A DNA stretch of 19,136 nt from Calditrichota bacterium (GCA_003818595.1 RPQV01000013.1:1-19136), one strand, 5' to 3'; counted from the first letter of the stretch, positions 1-8,232 are shown. The notes: generated by a model from the sequence alone, not told the origin. Program-made: numbers and translations.

Positions 1-1727
1 TCATTGATTTATCGACTGGTTCTCAACCCATTTATAACGAGGATCGCTCAGCCGCCATTGTATTTAATGGAGAAATCTATAATCACCTGGTAGTTCGCAG
101 CGAACTGGAGCAAAAAGGGCATATCTTCCAAACCCGCTCAGATACCGAATCCATACTTCACGCGTATGAAGAATACGATGTGGAATGTCCGACCAAGCTC
201 AATGGCATGTTCGGTTTCGCCATTTGGGATTCCCGCAGACAGCGACTCTTTGCTGCCCGTGATCGTTTGGGAATAAAACCGTTCTATTATTTCTGTGATG
301 ATGAACGTCTGGTCTTCGCCTCGGAGCTCAAGTCACTTTTGCAGATCAGGGATATTCCGCGGGAGATTGAACCGAAGGCGCTTGATGCATTTTTGACTTT
401 TGAATACATCCCCAGTCCGCTGACCATTTTTAAAAATATCTACAAGCTTGCTCCTGGACATTGGCTGCGTTATGAAAATGGTCAATTGACGATCAAACCA
501 TATTGGGGTTTCAATTATCAGGCATCGCAGCAGACGGCAGAACAGCTGGAAACCCAATTGCGGGAATTGCTCGAAGATGCAGTGCGCATCCGCTTGATGA
601 GTGATGTGCCTCTCGGCGCCTTTTTAAGCGGCGGATTGGATTCCAGTTCGATTGTGGCGATGATGTCCAAAACCAGCACAATCCCGGTCAAAAGTTTTTC
701 CATCGGATTTAACGATCCTACCTATAACGAATTGCCGTATGCGCGGGCGGTGGCTCGCCATTTCAAGACCGAGCATTATGAGGAATTTATCACTCCGGAT
801 GTTGTCTCGCTGACAGAAAAAATCCTGTGGATGCTTGACGAGCCTTTCGGCGACTTTTCAGTTTTCCCCACGTATCTGGTCTCCCAGATGGCGCGGAAAT
901 ATGTCAAGGTGGTGCTCTCCGGTGATGGCGGGGATGAATTACTGGCCGGTTATGATACCTATATCGCCCAAAAGGTGGCACGCCGCTATCAGAAACTCCC
1001 TCAATTCTTGCGGAACGGAGCTCTGGAACCACTGATCGACCTGTTGCCGCCAACACAAAAGAAAAAAGGCCTCATTAATCGCGCAAAGCGGTTCGTCGAA
1101 GGCGCCCGTCTTCCAGATCATCTCCAGCATGTCCGCTGGATGATTTTTCTCCAAAAAGAGGAAAAAGAGTGGTTATATTCTGCCGACTTGCAAAAGACCC
1201 TGGCAGGTTATGACTCTCACGGTTTCATCGAGGAATACTTTCAGCAGGTGCACTCCTCTGATCCTCTCGATCAGCAGGAATATGTCGATATAAAAACTTA
1301 TCTGGTTGACGACATTCTGGTCAAAGTCGATCGAATGAGCATGGCTGTCTCCCTCGAAGCACGAGTTCCATTTTTGGATTACCGATTCGTTGAATTTGCC
1401 GCCACAATCCCCAGTTCACTCAGGCTGCAGGGTAAACGAACGAAACATATTCTGAAAAATGCCTTTAGACACATTTTGCCTCCGCTTATCCTCGATCGAG
1501 GTAAAGAAGGTTTCAGCATCCCTCTTAAAAACTGGATGAAAGACGAGTTGCGCCCGATGATGCTGGAGGCGTTATCGCCTCAGAACGTCAAGGAAAAGGG
1601 TTTCTTTTCTTCCCAGTACGTCGATTTACTTTTACAGGAACATCTTCGCGGCCAGGCTAACCACAGTCATCGATTGTGGTCATTGATGGTTTTTCATTTG
1701 TGGTATGACCTGTATTGCAAAGCATAG
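1..1727 (+). CDS. asnB: Asparagine synthase (glutamine-hydrolysing)-like amidotransferase, 5'-truncated by window edge
   Basis: The reading frame is open from base 3, so the gene starts upstream; 574 codons are visible. The GTG at 180 is internal. Readable residues before it (FNGEIYNH, then RSDTESILHAYEEYD) are conserved in the class II glutamine amidotransferase domain. Only about the first 50 residues, including the catalytic N-terminal Cys, lie outside. The synthetase domain follows: the PP-loop SGGLDS is encoded at 627-644, then LDEPFGD, SGDGGDE, and the C-terminal VDRMSMAVSLEARVPFLD and GKEGFSIP blocks. The family uses glutamine and ATP to amidate aspartate. Paralogues in polysaccharide loci often amidate other carboxylates, such as sugar acids. 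Here the neighbours are an oxidoreductase, a methyltransferase, a pyruvyl transferase-family protein and an acyltransferase, so a role in glycan or glycolipid tailoring is inferred. True asparagine synthesis cannot be excluded. Family call very secure; substrate unknown. Confidence 0.93.
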   Translation, partial: IDLSTGSQPIYNEDRSAAIVFNGEIYNHLVVRSELEQKGHIFQTRSDTESILHAYEEYDVECPTKLNGMFGFAIWDSRRQRLFAARDRLGIKPFYYFCDDERLVFASELKSLLQIRDIPREIEPKALDAFLTFEYIPSPLTIFKNIYKLAPGHWLRYENGQLTIKPYWGFNYQASQQTAEQLETQLRELLEDAVRIRLMSDVPLGAFLSGGLDSSSIVAMMSKTSTIPVKSFSIGFNDPTYNELPYARAVARHFKTEHYEEFITPDVVSLTEKILWMLDEPFGDFSVFPTYLVSQMARKYVKVVLSGDGGDELLAGYDTYIAQKVARRYQKLPQFLRNGALEPLIDLLPPTQKKKGLINRAKRFVEGARLPDHLQHVRWMIFLQKEEKEWLYSADLQKTLAGYDSHGFIEEYFQQVHSSDPLDQQEYVDIKTYLVDDILVKVDRMSMAVSLEARVPFLDYRFVEFAATIPSSLRLQGKRTKHILKNAFRHILPPLILDRGKEGFSIPLKNWMKDELRPMMLEALSPQNVKEKGFFSSQYVDLLLQEHLRGQANHSHRLWSLMVFHLWYDLYCKA

Positions 1728-1743
1728 CAAAGAGTTGATAATT

Positions 1744-3390
1744 ATGAAACGTGATTGCTCAGCACTGTCCAATCAATCTTTTGATCTTCTCATCGTGGGC
1801 GCGGGTATTTACGGTGTCACGCTGGCGGCTGATGCCGTTCATCGCGGATATAAAGTTGCACTCATTGATAAAGGAGATTTCTGCAATGCAACGTCTGCAA
1901 ACAGCCTGAAGATCATCCATGGCGGTTTGCGCTACCTTCAACATGCCGATTTTGCCCGTATGCGTGAATCGATCATTGAGCGGAGAAATCTGCTCTATTC
2001 CGCGCCGCATCTGATCCGCCCATTGCCCTGTGTTATGCCCACCTATGGTCATGGCATTAAAGGTCCTGAAGTGATGCGAATTGCGTTGTTGATGAACGAT
2101 CTCTTCAGCCTTGATCGAAATCGACGTCTGCCTGAGCCGCAACGGCTGCCCAATGGAAGTATTATTTCGCGACGAGAATTCCTTGACATCATGCCGTTTA
2201 TTCATCAGGAAAATCTCAACGGCGGCGCCGTCTGGTATGATGCCCACATGCTGAATTCGGAGCGTCTGTTGTTTTCATTTCTTCATTCTGCTGTCGAAGG
2301 CGGGGCTGTTGCTGCGAATTATATTAAAGCAGAATCACTGCTGCAGCAAAACGGGCGAGTTCTGGGTGTTCAAGCACGAGATATGATGAACGATCAACGA
2401 TTCGATATTCGTGCGAACTGGACGATTTCCACAATGGGGGCATGGATCAACGAAGTTCTCGGACAAGTACAGACTCCCAGAATCGCCTTTTCAACAGCGA
2501 TGAATCTGATCATCAATCGTCCTTTTTCGCCCGATTATGCTTTTGCCGCTCCGACGCAGAAGAGATTCAAAGATGCTGATGCATTGATCAATAAAGGATC
2601 GCGTCTGCTCTTTTTTGTTCCTTGGCGGGGAAAAACTTTGGCAGGCACTGCCCATCGTCCCTATGATGGGAATCCCGATGAGTATCGGGTCACTGAAGCC
2701 GAAGTTGCAGAATTCCTGAATGATGTGAACAGTGCGTTGCCCGGCGCTGATATTCGACGTGATGAAGTCTGTCATGTTCTTGCCGGACTGTTGCCGATGA
2801 GCGCGATGAATCATGACACTGGTGATGTCCAATTGACCAAGCACTATAAATTGATCGACCATCAAAAGACGAATCAATTGAAAGGATTGATATCCCTTTT
2901 GTCGGTAAAATATACCACTGCCAGGGGCGTAGCAGAAGCTGTCCTCAATTATCTCAAGCCAGGTTCTCCCCGCAGCGCCGTTCGAAAAATATGGGGAGGT
3001 GAAATGGAAAGCCTGGAGATCTTTTCACAGCTTCGAGAGCAGGAAAGCGATCACGAGTTGTCGGCAGAAACCCGACAACATCTTTTCTGCACCTATGGTA
3101 CCCGCTATCGCCAGGTTCTTGAGAGTGTACCACAAAAAGATCGGTTTGTGAAAATTGCTTCAGATTCATACATTCTTAAAGCGGAAATTGTTTTTGCTGT
3201 TCGTGAGGAAATGGCACAAAAATTGACTGATGTTTTAATGCGCCGCACAGAATTAGGTTCGGCCTGTTTAGCTTCTGCTGAGCAGATCGAATCGGTTGCG
3301 GAGCTTATGGCCTCTGAACTTAAATGGTCTGAAGATAGAAAATATCGGGAAATTGATGATTACAAACAGTTATACAATGTAAAACCTTAA
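1744..3390 (+). CDS. GlpD-like FAD-dependent glycerol-3-phosphate dehydrogenase family protein
   Basis: 548 residues. The N-terminal FAD-binding Rossmann motif GAGIYG is at residues 19-24, and HGGLRYL at 59-65 is the characteristic GlpD block. The C-terminal 100 or so residues (CTYGTRYRQVL, then AEIVFAVREEMA and LMRRTELG) match the alpha-glycerophosphate oxidase C-terminal domain. Family members oxidise sn-glycerol 3-phosphate to dihydroxyacetone phosphate at the membrane and pass electrons to quinone or oxygen. I chose the ATG at 1744 because AAAGAG (1729-1734) lies 9 bases upstream and the Rossmann fold follows directly. An in-frame ATG at 1705 would overlap the upstream gene by 23 bases and add 13 uncharacteristic residues. 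No glycerol kinase, transporter or regulator is nearby, and the gene is wedged between asnB and glycan genes. It may therefore act on a glycerol-phosphate or related alcohol within that pathway. Family secure, physiological role uncertain. Confidence 0.88.
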   Translation: MKRDCSALSNQSFDLLIVGAGIYGVTLAADAVHRGYKVALIDKGDFCNATSANSLKIIHGGLRYLQHADFARMRESIIERRNLLYSAPHLIRPLPCVMPTYGHGIKGPEVMRIALLMNDLFSLDRNRRLPEPQRLPNGSIISRREFLDIMPFIHQENLNGGAVWYDAHMLNSERLLFSFLHSAVEGGAVAANYIKAESLLQQNGRVLGVQARDMMNDQRFDIRANWTISTMGAWINEVLGQVQTPRIAFSTAMNLIINRPFSPDYAFAAPTQKRFKDADALINKGSRLLFFVPWRGKTLAGTAHRPYDGNPDEYRVTEAEVAEFLNDVNSALPGADIRRDEVCHVLAGLLPMSAMNHDTGDVQLTKHYKLIDHQKTNQLKGLISLLSVKYTTARGVAEAVLNYLKPGSPRSAVRKIWGGEMESLEIFSQLREQESDHELSAETRQHLFCTYGTRYRQVLESVPQKDRFVKIASDSYILKAEIVFAVREEMAQKLTDVLMRRTELGSACLASAEQIESVAELMASELKWSEDRKYREIDDYKQLYNVKP

Positions 3391-3410
3391 CCAGGAAAAT
3401 GGGTGATTGA

Positions 3411-4232
3411 ATGTCTGATACGATAGGAACTTATTTATGGAAGGGAAGTGATGCGCGAACGATTGATGAAGTGCGCAGATATTGGACCGAAAATGTCAAT
3501 TCAACGCAGTTTTGGACGGGCGGCGTTGAAAAAATTGGATCGCCCGAGTTTTTCGATACGGTGAGCGCCTTTATTAAAAAGAATTATGAGCATCGCTATC
3601 GGCTGATCGAAAAAGAGGCGGCCAAGTACCGCAATGGTCGGTTGCTGGAAATCGGATGCGGCGCCGGGTGGGAGCTTTTGCACTGGGCACGTCAGGGAAT
3701 GCAGGTCACCGGATTGGACCTGTCAACGGCGGCATTAGAGCTGGCTGGGAAGAATTTTCAGCATAACAAACTAAAGGCTGATTTGAAACAGGGCAATGCG
3801 GAAAAACTGCCTTTTTCAGACAACAGCTTTGATGTGATCACTTCTCTCGGCGTTCTGCATCAGACTGAAAGCACTGAACGCGCCGTGTCTGAAGTATACC
3901 GGGTGCTGCGATCCGGAGGGGAAGCCGTGATAACCCTTTATTATAAATATTCGTGGAAAATATTATTGTCCAAGTTTGCCAAAGTGAATTTTGAATTTGC
4001 TCACGAGGACGCTCCGATCACACGTCTATACGACAAGAGAGATCTGCAGGAGTTGTTCAGCCGCTTCAAAAGCGTTCATATTTTTCTGGATTACATTCGC
4101 GCAACCAAGACTCCGCGGAAGGGCTTCTTAGCCGGATTGTTCAATTATGTTTTCGTTCCATGCTATAATCTTTTGCCGCGCTTTATCCGCCGAAAATTTG
4201 GACATGCAATTTGCGTCCTCGCCGTCAAATAA
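3411..4232 (+). CDS. Class I SAM-dependent methyltransferase
   Basis: 273 residues with a Rossmann-type methyltransferase core. Motif I (EIGCGAG) is at residues 80-86, the acidic end of strand 2 is GLDLS (Asp103), and the post-motif GNAEKLPFSDNSFDVITSLGV (about 128-148) and RVLRSGGEAVITL (about 164-176) blocks are typical of the Methyltransf_11 group. The N-terminal VRRYWTENVNSTQFW segment and a following FFD motif are seen in a subgroup of small-molecule methyltransferases. A basic C-terminal tail (about residues 220-265, with TPRKGF, NYVFVPCYNLLPRFIRRKFG) includes a short hydrophobic stretch that might touch the membrane. The gene lies 20 bases after the GlpD-like gene and 16 bases before the epimerase, in the same direction, which points to a shared transcript. 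The substrate is most likely a sugar or lipid-linked intermediate (inference). Confidence 0.9.
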   Translation: MSDTIGTYLWKGSDARTIDEVRRYWTENVNSTQFWTGGVEKIGSPEFFDTVSAFIKKNYEHRYRLIEKEAAKYRNGRLLEIGCGAGWELLHWARQGMQVTGLDLSTAALELAGKNFQHNKLKADLKQGNAEKLPFSDNSFDVITSLGVLHQTESTERAVSEVYRVLRSGGEAVITLYYKYSWKILLSKFAKVNFEFAHEDAPITRLYDKRDLQELFSRFKSVHIFLDYIRATKTPRKGFLAGLFNYVFVPCYNLLPRFIRRKFGHAICVLAVK

Positions 4233-4248
4233 CTTGTGGAGTTGATGA

Positions 4249-5247
4249 ATGAGAGCATTGGTGACAGGCGCTTCCGGCTTTACGGGAAGATATATGGTGG
4301 AAAACCTGTTGGATCATGGCTATGAAGTCAGAGTCCTGGTTCGGCCAAACAGCAATATAGAACTCTTGAAGCAACGACCGATAGAGCTGTCGTTCGGCGA
4401 TATTCGCAATAAGAAAGAGGTCATGGAGGCGGTTAAAGGGGTAGATAAAATCTTTCACATTGCGGCGTTATATCGAGCGGCCAATGTGAGAGACCATGAA
4501 TACTGGGCTGTCAATGTTGAAGGAACGGAAAATCTTTTACAGGCCGCTCTGCATCACGGCATATCGCGTTTTATACACTGCAGTACTTGCGGTGTGCATG
4601 GACGTATCAATCATCCTCCGGCGAACGAGGATGCACCCTTTTTGCCGGCGGACATCTACCAGTCGACCAAGCTGGAAGGAGAAAAAGTCGCACTGCGCTA
4701 TTACCATGAATTTGGACTGCCGGTGACGATTGTGCGCCCGGTCGGAATATATGGTCCTGGTGATCTCCGCATGCTCAAAATGTACAAGTCCATTCAGCAA
4801 AATAAATTCATTTTATTCGGCGGCGGCGATGTATTTTATCATTTAACATTTGTGACGGATACAGTTGAAGGATTCCGATTAGCGGCTGAATCACCAAAGG
4901 CCGTCGGTCAGGCCTACATTATTGCCGGAGAGCACTATACTACTTTAGCTGATTTTGCAGGACTGGTCGCGGAAGAGTTGGCAGCACCGGCGCCCCAATT
5001 CAAATTGCCGGTATGGCCGCTGTACGCTGCGGCTTTTATTTGCGAAGTGATTTGTGTCCCATTGCGAATTCAACCACCTATTTTTCGCCGACGCGTTCAT
5101 ATTTTCACCCATGATCGCGCATTTGATATCAGCAAAGCAAAAGGCGAACTCGATTATGCACCCCAGGTGGATATGAAGGCGGGCATTCATCGTACGGCTC
5201 AATGGTACATCGAGAATGGATATTTGCGCGAAAGAAAACGATCATGA
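4249..5247 (+). CDS. NAD(P)-dependent extended SDR (epimerase / dihydroflavonol reductase-like)
   Basis: 332 residues. The cofactor-binding motif TGASGFTG is at residues 6-13. The catalytic YxxxK is Tyr137/Lys141 (YQSTK), with Ser112/Thr113 upstream in CSTCGVHG. IVRPVGIYGPGD and the TFVTDTVEGF segment are typical of extended SDRs of the 3-beta-HSD / dihydroflavonol-4-reductase / HpnA-like group. Such enzymes interconvert hydroxyl and keto groups on nucleotide sugars, steroids or lipids. Residues about 233-262 contain a hydrophobic stretch (PVWPLYAAAFICEVICVPL), common in SDRs that meet lipid substrates. The start is supported by GGAG at 4238-4241 with a 7-base spacer. The last four bases (ATGA, 5244-5247) overlap the start codon of the next gene, implying translational coupling. 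Fold certain; substrate unknown. Confidence 0.9.
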   Translation: MRALVTGASGFTGRYMVENLLDHGYEVRVLVRPNSNIELLKQRPIELSFGDIRNKKEVMEAVKGVDKIFHIAALYRAANVRDHEYWAVNVEGTENLLQAALHHGISRFIHCSTCGVHGRINHPPANEDAPFLPADIYQSTKLEGEKVALRYYHEFGLPVTIVRPVGIYGPGDLRMLKMYKSIQQNKFILFGGGDVFYHLTFVTDTVEGFRLAAESPKAVGQAYIIAGEHYTTLADFAGLVAEELAAPAPQFKLPVWPLYAAAFICEVICVPLRIQPPIFRRRVHIFTHDRAFDISKAKGELDYAPQVDMKAGIHRTAQWYIENGYLRERKRS

Positions 5248-6431
5248 AAAAAATAACTGTGCTGGGAAATTTTTCCGGAAGGAATGCGGGTGACGCTGCC
5301 ATACTGGGTGGTTTGCTCAGAGATATCTCGACCCGATACAAACGAATCGAATTTTATGTCCCTACCATCAACACATCTTTTGTCGATGACCAATTTCACA
5401 TTTTCAAAGTCAAATCTGTCGGGATGATGCCGTGGAACTTGAGTGCTAAAATCTTGGGCATTCCAGTGCTGCGTTCGGTGTTGTCCAGCGATCTGATATT
5501 GGTCACCGATGCAATATTGTTTGACCGTAAGCTTTACAATCCCCTTTACAATTACCTGTGGACTTTATCGAAAATTCTTCCCCTGGCTTGTCGCAAGGGA
5601 ATCCCGGTGGTGCTTTACAATAGCAGTTTAGGGCCGGTGCATACATCGGCTGGGAAACAGGCGTTGAAAAACGTCATTGATGCTGCTGAGATGCTGATCC
5701 TTCGTGATGAGGAGTCGCTTGAGCTCATCGATCAGCTCGGATTTCATCATCCCAATATCATTCGCGGTGCTGATTGTGCCTTGAATGCGGAACCGGTCGG
5801 CGAAAAGAGATTTCGTGAAATCGTTCAGGCGGAAAATCTGTTTCATTCACCGCGTCCTGTCATCGGCATGAATGTGAACAGCTATGTGGATGCATTTATG
5901 CGCCATGGCGCTGACTCTTTTGGCCGCGAAACACTGGTGGAATTGTACGCCTCAACTGTTGATCGATTGATCGCCGAACTGGGCGTCGACATCATCTTTG
6001 TCGAAACGCAACACATGGATATGAAAATCGCTCGAAATGTGCTGGCACGAATCAAGCAAAAAGAGAATGTACGCCTCATCAGCAACAAAAACTATAGCTA
6101 CGGCGATATCTGTTCGGTATTGAAGAAATTGGAATTGTTCGTCGGTATGAGGACCCACTCTCTTATTCTGTCATCTGCCATGGGTACAGTTCCTGTCGGC
6201 ATTGTCACATATCCTAAAAATCGCGGCTATATGCGGACCATTGGACTTCAGGATAACCTGATCGAGTTTAAGAATTTGACTGTCGATAATTTCAGTGATT
6301 TAATCATCAAGGCCTTTCAATCGCGTCGCGAACTAAAAAACAGGATGATTCCTGAATTGGTGCGCGAAAAGGCCAAAGCAAGAGACGCCGCATTGCAATT
6401 GATGCCTTTCTTAAGAGGTTATTCGTCTTGA
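5244..6431 (+). CDS. Polysaccharide pyruvyl transferase family protein
   Basis: 395 residues from the ATG at 5244, inside the ATGA overlap with the preceding stop codon. An in-frame ATG at 5202 would add 14 residues and overlap the upstream gene by 46 bases, and the family's N-terminal strand starts at MKKITVLGN, so 5244 is preferred. The glycine-rich GNFSGRNAGDAAILGG (residues 8-23) and the C-terminal GMRTHSLI motif (His305), followed by GTVPVGIVTYPKNRGY, mark the pyruvyl transferase family (PF04230; CsaB, WcaK and others). These proteins have a GT-B-like fold. Characterised members move pyruvate from phosphoenolpyruvate onto sugar hydroxyls to form ketals, but others in the family have unproven activity. 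The context of epimerase, methyltransferase and flippase/acyltransferase supports a surface-polysaccharide role. Family call strong; ketal formation is inferred. Confidence 0.9.
   Translation: MKKITVLGNFSGRNAGDAAILGGLLRDISTRYKRIEFYVPTINTSFVDDQFHIFKVKSVGMMPWNLSAKILGIPVLRSVLSSDLILVTDAILFDRKLYNPLYNYLWTLSKILPLACRKGIPVVLYNSSLGPVHTSAGKQALKNVIDAAEMLILRDEESLELIDQLGFHHPNIIRGADCALNAEPVGEKRFREIVQAENLFHSPRPVIGMNVNSYVDAFMRHGADSFGRETLVELYASTVDRLIAELGVDIIFVETQHMDMKIARNVLARIKQKENVRLISNKNYSYGDICSVLKKLELFVGMRTHSLILSSAMGTVPVGIVTYPKNRGYMRTIGLQDNLIEFKNLTVDNFSDLIIKAFQSRRELKNRMIPELVREKAKARDAALQLMPFLRGYSS
6413..6418 (+). promoter_or_regulatory. Shine-Dalgarno site supporting a TTG start
   Basis: AAGAGG lies 9 bases before the TTG at 6428, within the end of the pyruvyl transferase-family gene. 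The only other nearby in-frame start, ATG at 6446, has no purine-rich site ahead of it. This favours the TTG, which shares bases with the upstream TGA stop (TTGA, 6428-6431). Confidence 0.5.
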
Positions 6432-8200
6432 ATGGTCAATTGTCGATGAGTATTCGCCCAAAGAAGAAAACGGTTTCATTTTATTTTCGTTTTCTGATCA
6501 GTATTTTCTTAATCGCGTATGTTTTTCACAAAGCGGGATTGGGGCATTTGTGGGAAACTGTGAAGGAGGCAAAGCTCAATTACCTGTTGTTCTCGGTTGC
6601 TCTCACCCCGATATTAATTTGGGCCAGCAGTTGGAAATGGCAGATCATATTGCGTTCCCTCGGAATTCGCCTGTCCGCAGGACGATGTTTTTGGTTATAT
6701 GTGGTGGGCTATTTCTTTAATACCGTTTTGCCGACCAACGTCGGCGGCGATGTGGTGCGCGCCTATGCAGTCGGGAAATCAACTGACCGACGAGCCGAAG
6801 CCTTCTCCTCCGTGTTCGTAGAACGCATAACGGGATTATCTGTTTTGCTCTTGATGGCCATAACCGCCTTTTTCCTCGCCCTGCGTCAGCTGTGGAATTT
6901 TTGGTTGAATATTGCACTGATTCTCAGTGTGGTCGGATACGTACTGATATTGCTGATCGTTCTCAGCCCCCGGTTTATGGCCAAAATGACCCGGAGCATC
7001 AAGTTCAAGGCTGCGCGAATTCTGCTGGAAAAGCTGTCGAAATTTCAAAACGCCACCTTGGCATTGAAAGCCCATCGCGGCACCTTGATCTTTTCCATTC
7101 TTAATTCGTTTCTTTTTTATCTATTGGCGGTATTGAATGTTTATCTCAGTTCCCTTGCCTTTTCATCAAGTCTCGGATTGGCCGAAGCCTTTATCATCAC
7201 CCCGATCGTGATGGTCATTACCATGATTCCCGTCTCAATCGGCGGCATCGGTCTCGCTGAAGGCGCCTATTACTTCACCTTCGCGAGATTTGGAATTCCG
7301 GGAGCGATTGGTTTGTCAGTCGCCTTGCTGATGCGGGCAAAAGCGCTGTTGGCGGGTTTATGCGGAGGTATTTATTACTCCACCTTGGGCATTGATATCA
7401 AATCAGAGCTTGATCACGATCGTTCCCGCCATCATGTCGAACTCGGCGATGTAAAAGGCGATGTCAGATATTTCAGCGGCTTTGAAGATGTGATGCGAAA
7501 AAAAACATCTCCGCTGCGCAAGTATCAGGAAATTCAAATCGGCAACCCCCAAATAACATCATTAATCAAGTTTGAGCTTCTGACGACGTTGTTTGGATAT
7601 CTACCGGGAATGGGCGGATTTTTTTTCCGCCAATTGTTATTCCCTCTGTTATTTAAAAGCTGCGGTAAAGGGACGGTCTTTGGCCGCAGTTTATCGCTTC
7701 AACACAGCACGAAAATCACCCTCGGTAAACGATGTGTGATTGATGAGTACTGCCGTTTGAGCGCTCAAGGCGATCATAATTCCCGCATCATCCTCGGAAA
7801 TGAAGTACTTTTGGGTCGAAATACTGTCCTGGGTACTCGAGGAGGGCATATCGAAATCGGCGATTTCAGTAATATTGGAGCGGGTTGTCGCTTGGGAACC
7901 ACCTCGCATATTACCTTCGGCAACCACGTGCTATTGGCTGCAAACTGCTATATTGGCGGCGCCCAACATCGATTTGATCGGCTTGACGTGCCGATTATGA
8001 GACAAGGATATGTCAGTCGCGGCGGAGTCACTATTGAAGATAATGTCTGGCTGGGTGCAGGCGTCATTGTCCTCGACGGCGTCACCATCGGCAGCGGCAG
8101 CGTCATCGGCGCCGGATCAGTTGTCACCAAGAGTGTTCCTCCCAATTCAATCGCTGTTGGCGTGCCTGCAAAGATCAAAGGCTCTCGGGTGGCCGATTGA
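6428..8200 (+). CDS. Fusion protein: flippase-like (LPG_synthase_TM / AglD-like) membrane domain + left-handed beta-helix acyltransferase
   Basis: 590 residues in one uninterrupted frame. Residues about 17-322 are polytopic (hydrophobic helices near 17-37, 50-67, 88-102, 134-150, 160-180, 220-243, 252-270 and 292-315). They carry the LPTNVGGDVVRAY (101-113) and PVSIGGIGLAEG (268-279) motifs of the UPF0104/LPG_synthase_TM family. After a charged linker (about 325-375), residues about 380-590 form a hexapeptide-repeat acyltransferase. It begins with the LPGMGGFFFRQLLFP lead-in and continues with repeats such as ITLGKRCVID, IEIGDFSNIGAG, ITFGNHVLLA, a catalytic-type His514 in GGAQHRFD, and VWLGAGVIVLDGVTIG to VGVPAKI. 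The two parts are usually separate proteins. The membrane part may move or modify a lipid-linked substrate while the helix domain O-acetylates a sugar (inference). An in-frame ATG at 7493 (Met356) lies near the domain junction, so a separately translated acyltransferase is possible, although no good ribosome site precedes it. Confidence 0.88.
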   Translation: MNGQLSMSIRPKKKTVSFYFRFLISIFLIAYVFHKAGLGHLWETVKEAKLNYLLFSVALTPILIWASSWKWQIILRSLGIRLSAGRCFWLYVVGYFFNTVLPTNVGGDVVRAYAVGKSTDRRAEAFSSVFVERITGLSVLLLMAITAFFLALRQLWNFWLNIALILSVVGYVLILLIVLSPRFMAKMTRSIKFKAARILLEKLSKFQNATLALKAHRGTLIFSILNSFLFYLLAVLNVYLSSLAFSSSLGLAEAFIITPIVMVITMIPVSIGGIGLAEGAYYFTFARFGIPGAIGLSVALLMRAKALLAGLCGGIYYSTLGIDIKSELDHDRSRHHVELGDVKGDVRYFSGFEDVMRKKTSPLRKYQEIQIGNPQITSLIKFELLTTLFGYLPGMGGFFFRQLLFPLLFKSCGKGTVFGRSLSLQHSTKITLGKRCVIDEYCRLSAQGDHNSRIILGNEVLLGRNTVLGTRGGHIEIGDFSNIGAGCRLGTTSHITFGNHVLLAANCYIGGAQHRFDRLDVPIMRQGYVSRGGVTIEDNVWLGAGVIVLDGVTIGSGSVIGAGSVVTKSVPPNSIAVGVPAKIKGSRVAD

Positions 8201-8232
8201 AAAGCGTGAATAGAGTGGGTGCTGAAATCGTT

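Noticed and set aside
180..182. GTG as the start of the asparagine synthetase-like gene
   Set aside because: The frame continues upstream to the window edge with conserved glutamine amidotransferase sequence, so this codon is an internal Val.
1759..2247. Open frame of 162 codons on the minus strand
   Set aside because: It lies wholly antisense to the GlpD-like gene, whose motifs are clear, and its translation shows no recognisable domain or ribosome site.
3210..3226. TGGCAC followed five bases later by TTGA, resembling a sigma-54 promoter
   Set aside because: The invariant GC of the -12 element is absent and the site is inside the GlpD-like coding region.
6043..6057. Possible sigma-54 promoter (TGGCAC, with GG and GC 10 bases apart)
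   Set aside because: The -12 element reads AAGC instead of TTGC, and the site is deep inside the pyruvyl transferase-family gene.
8201..8232. Gap between the convergent fusion gene and the unknown gene, examined for a bidirectional terminator
   Set aside because: No stem-loop with a T run is visible on either strand in these 32 bases.
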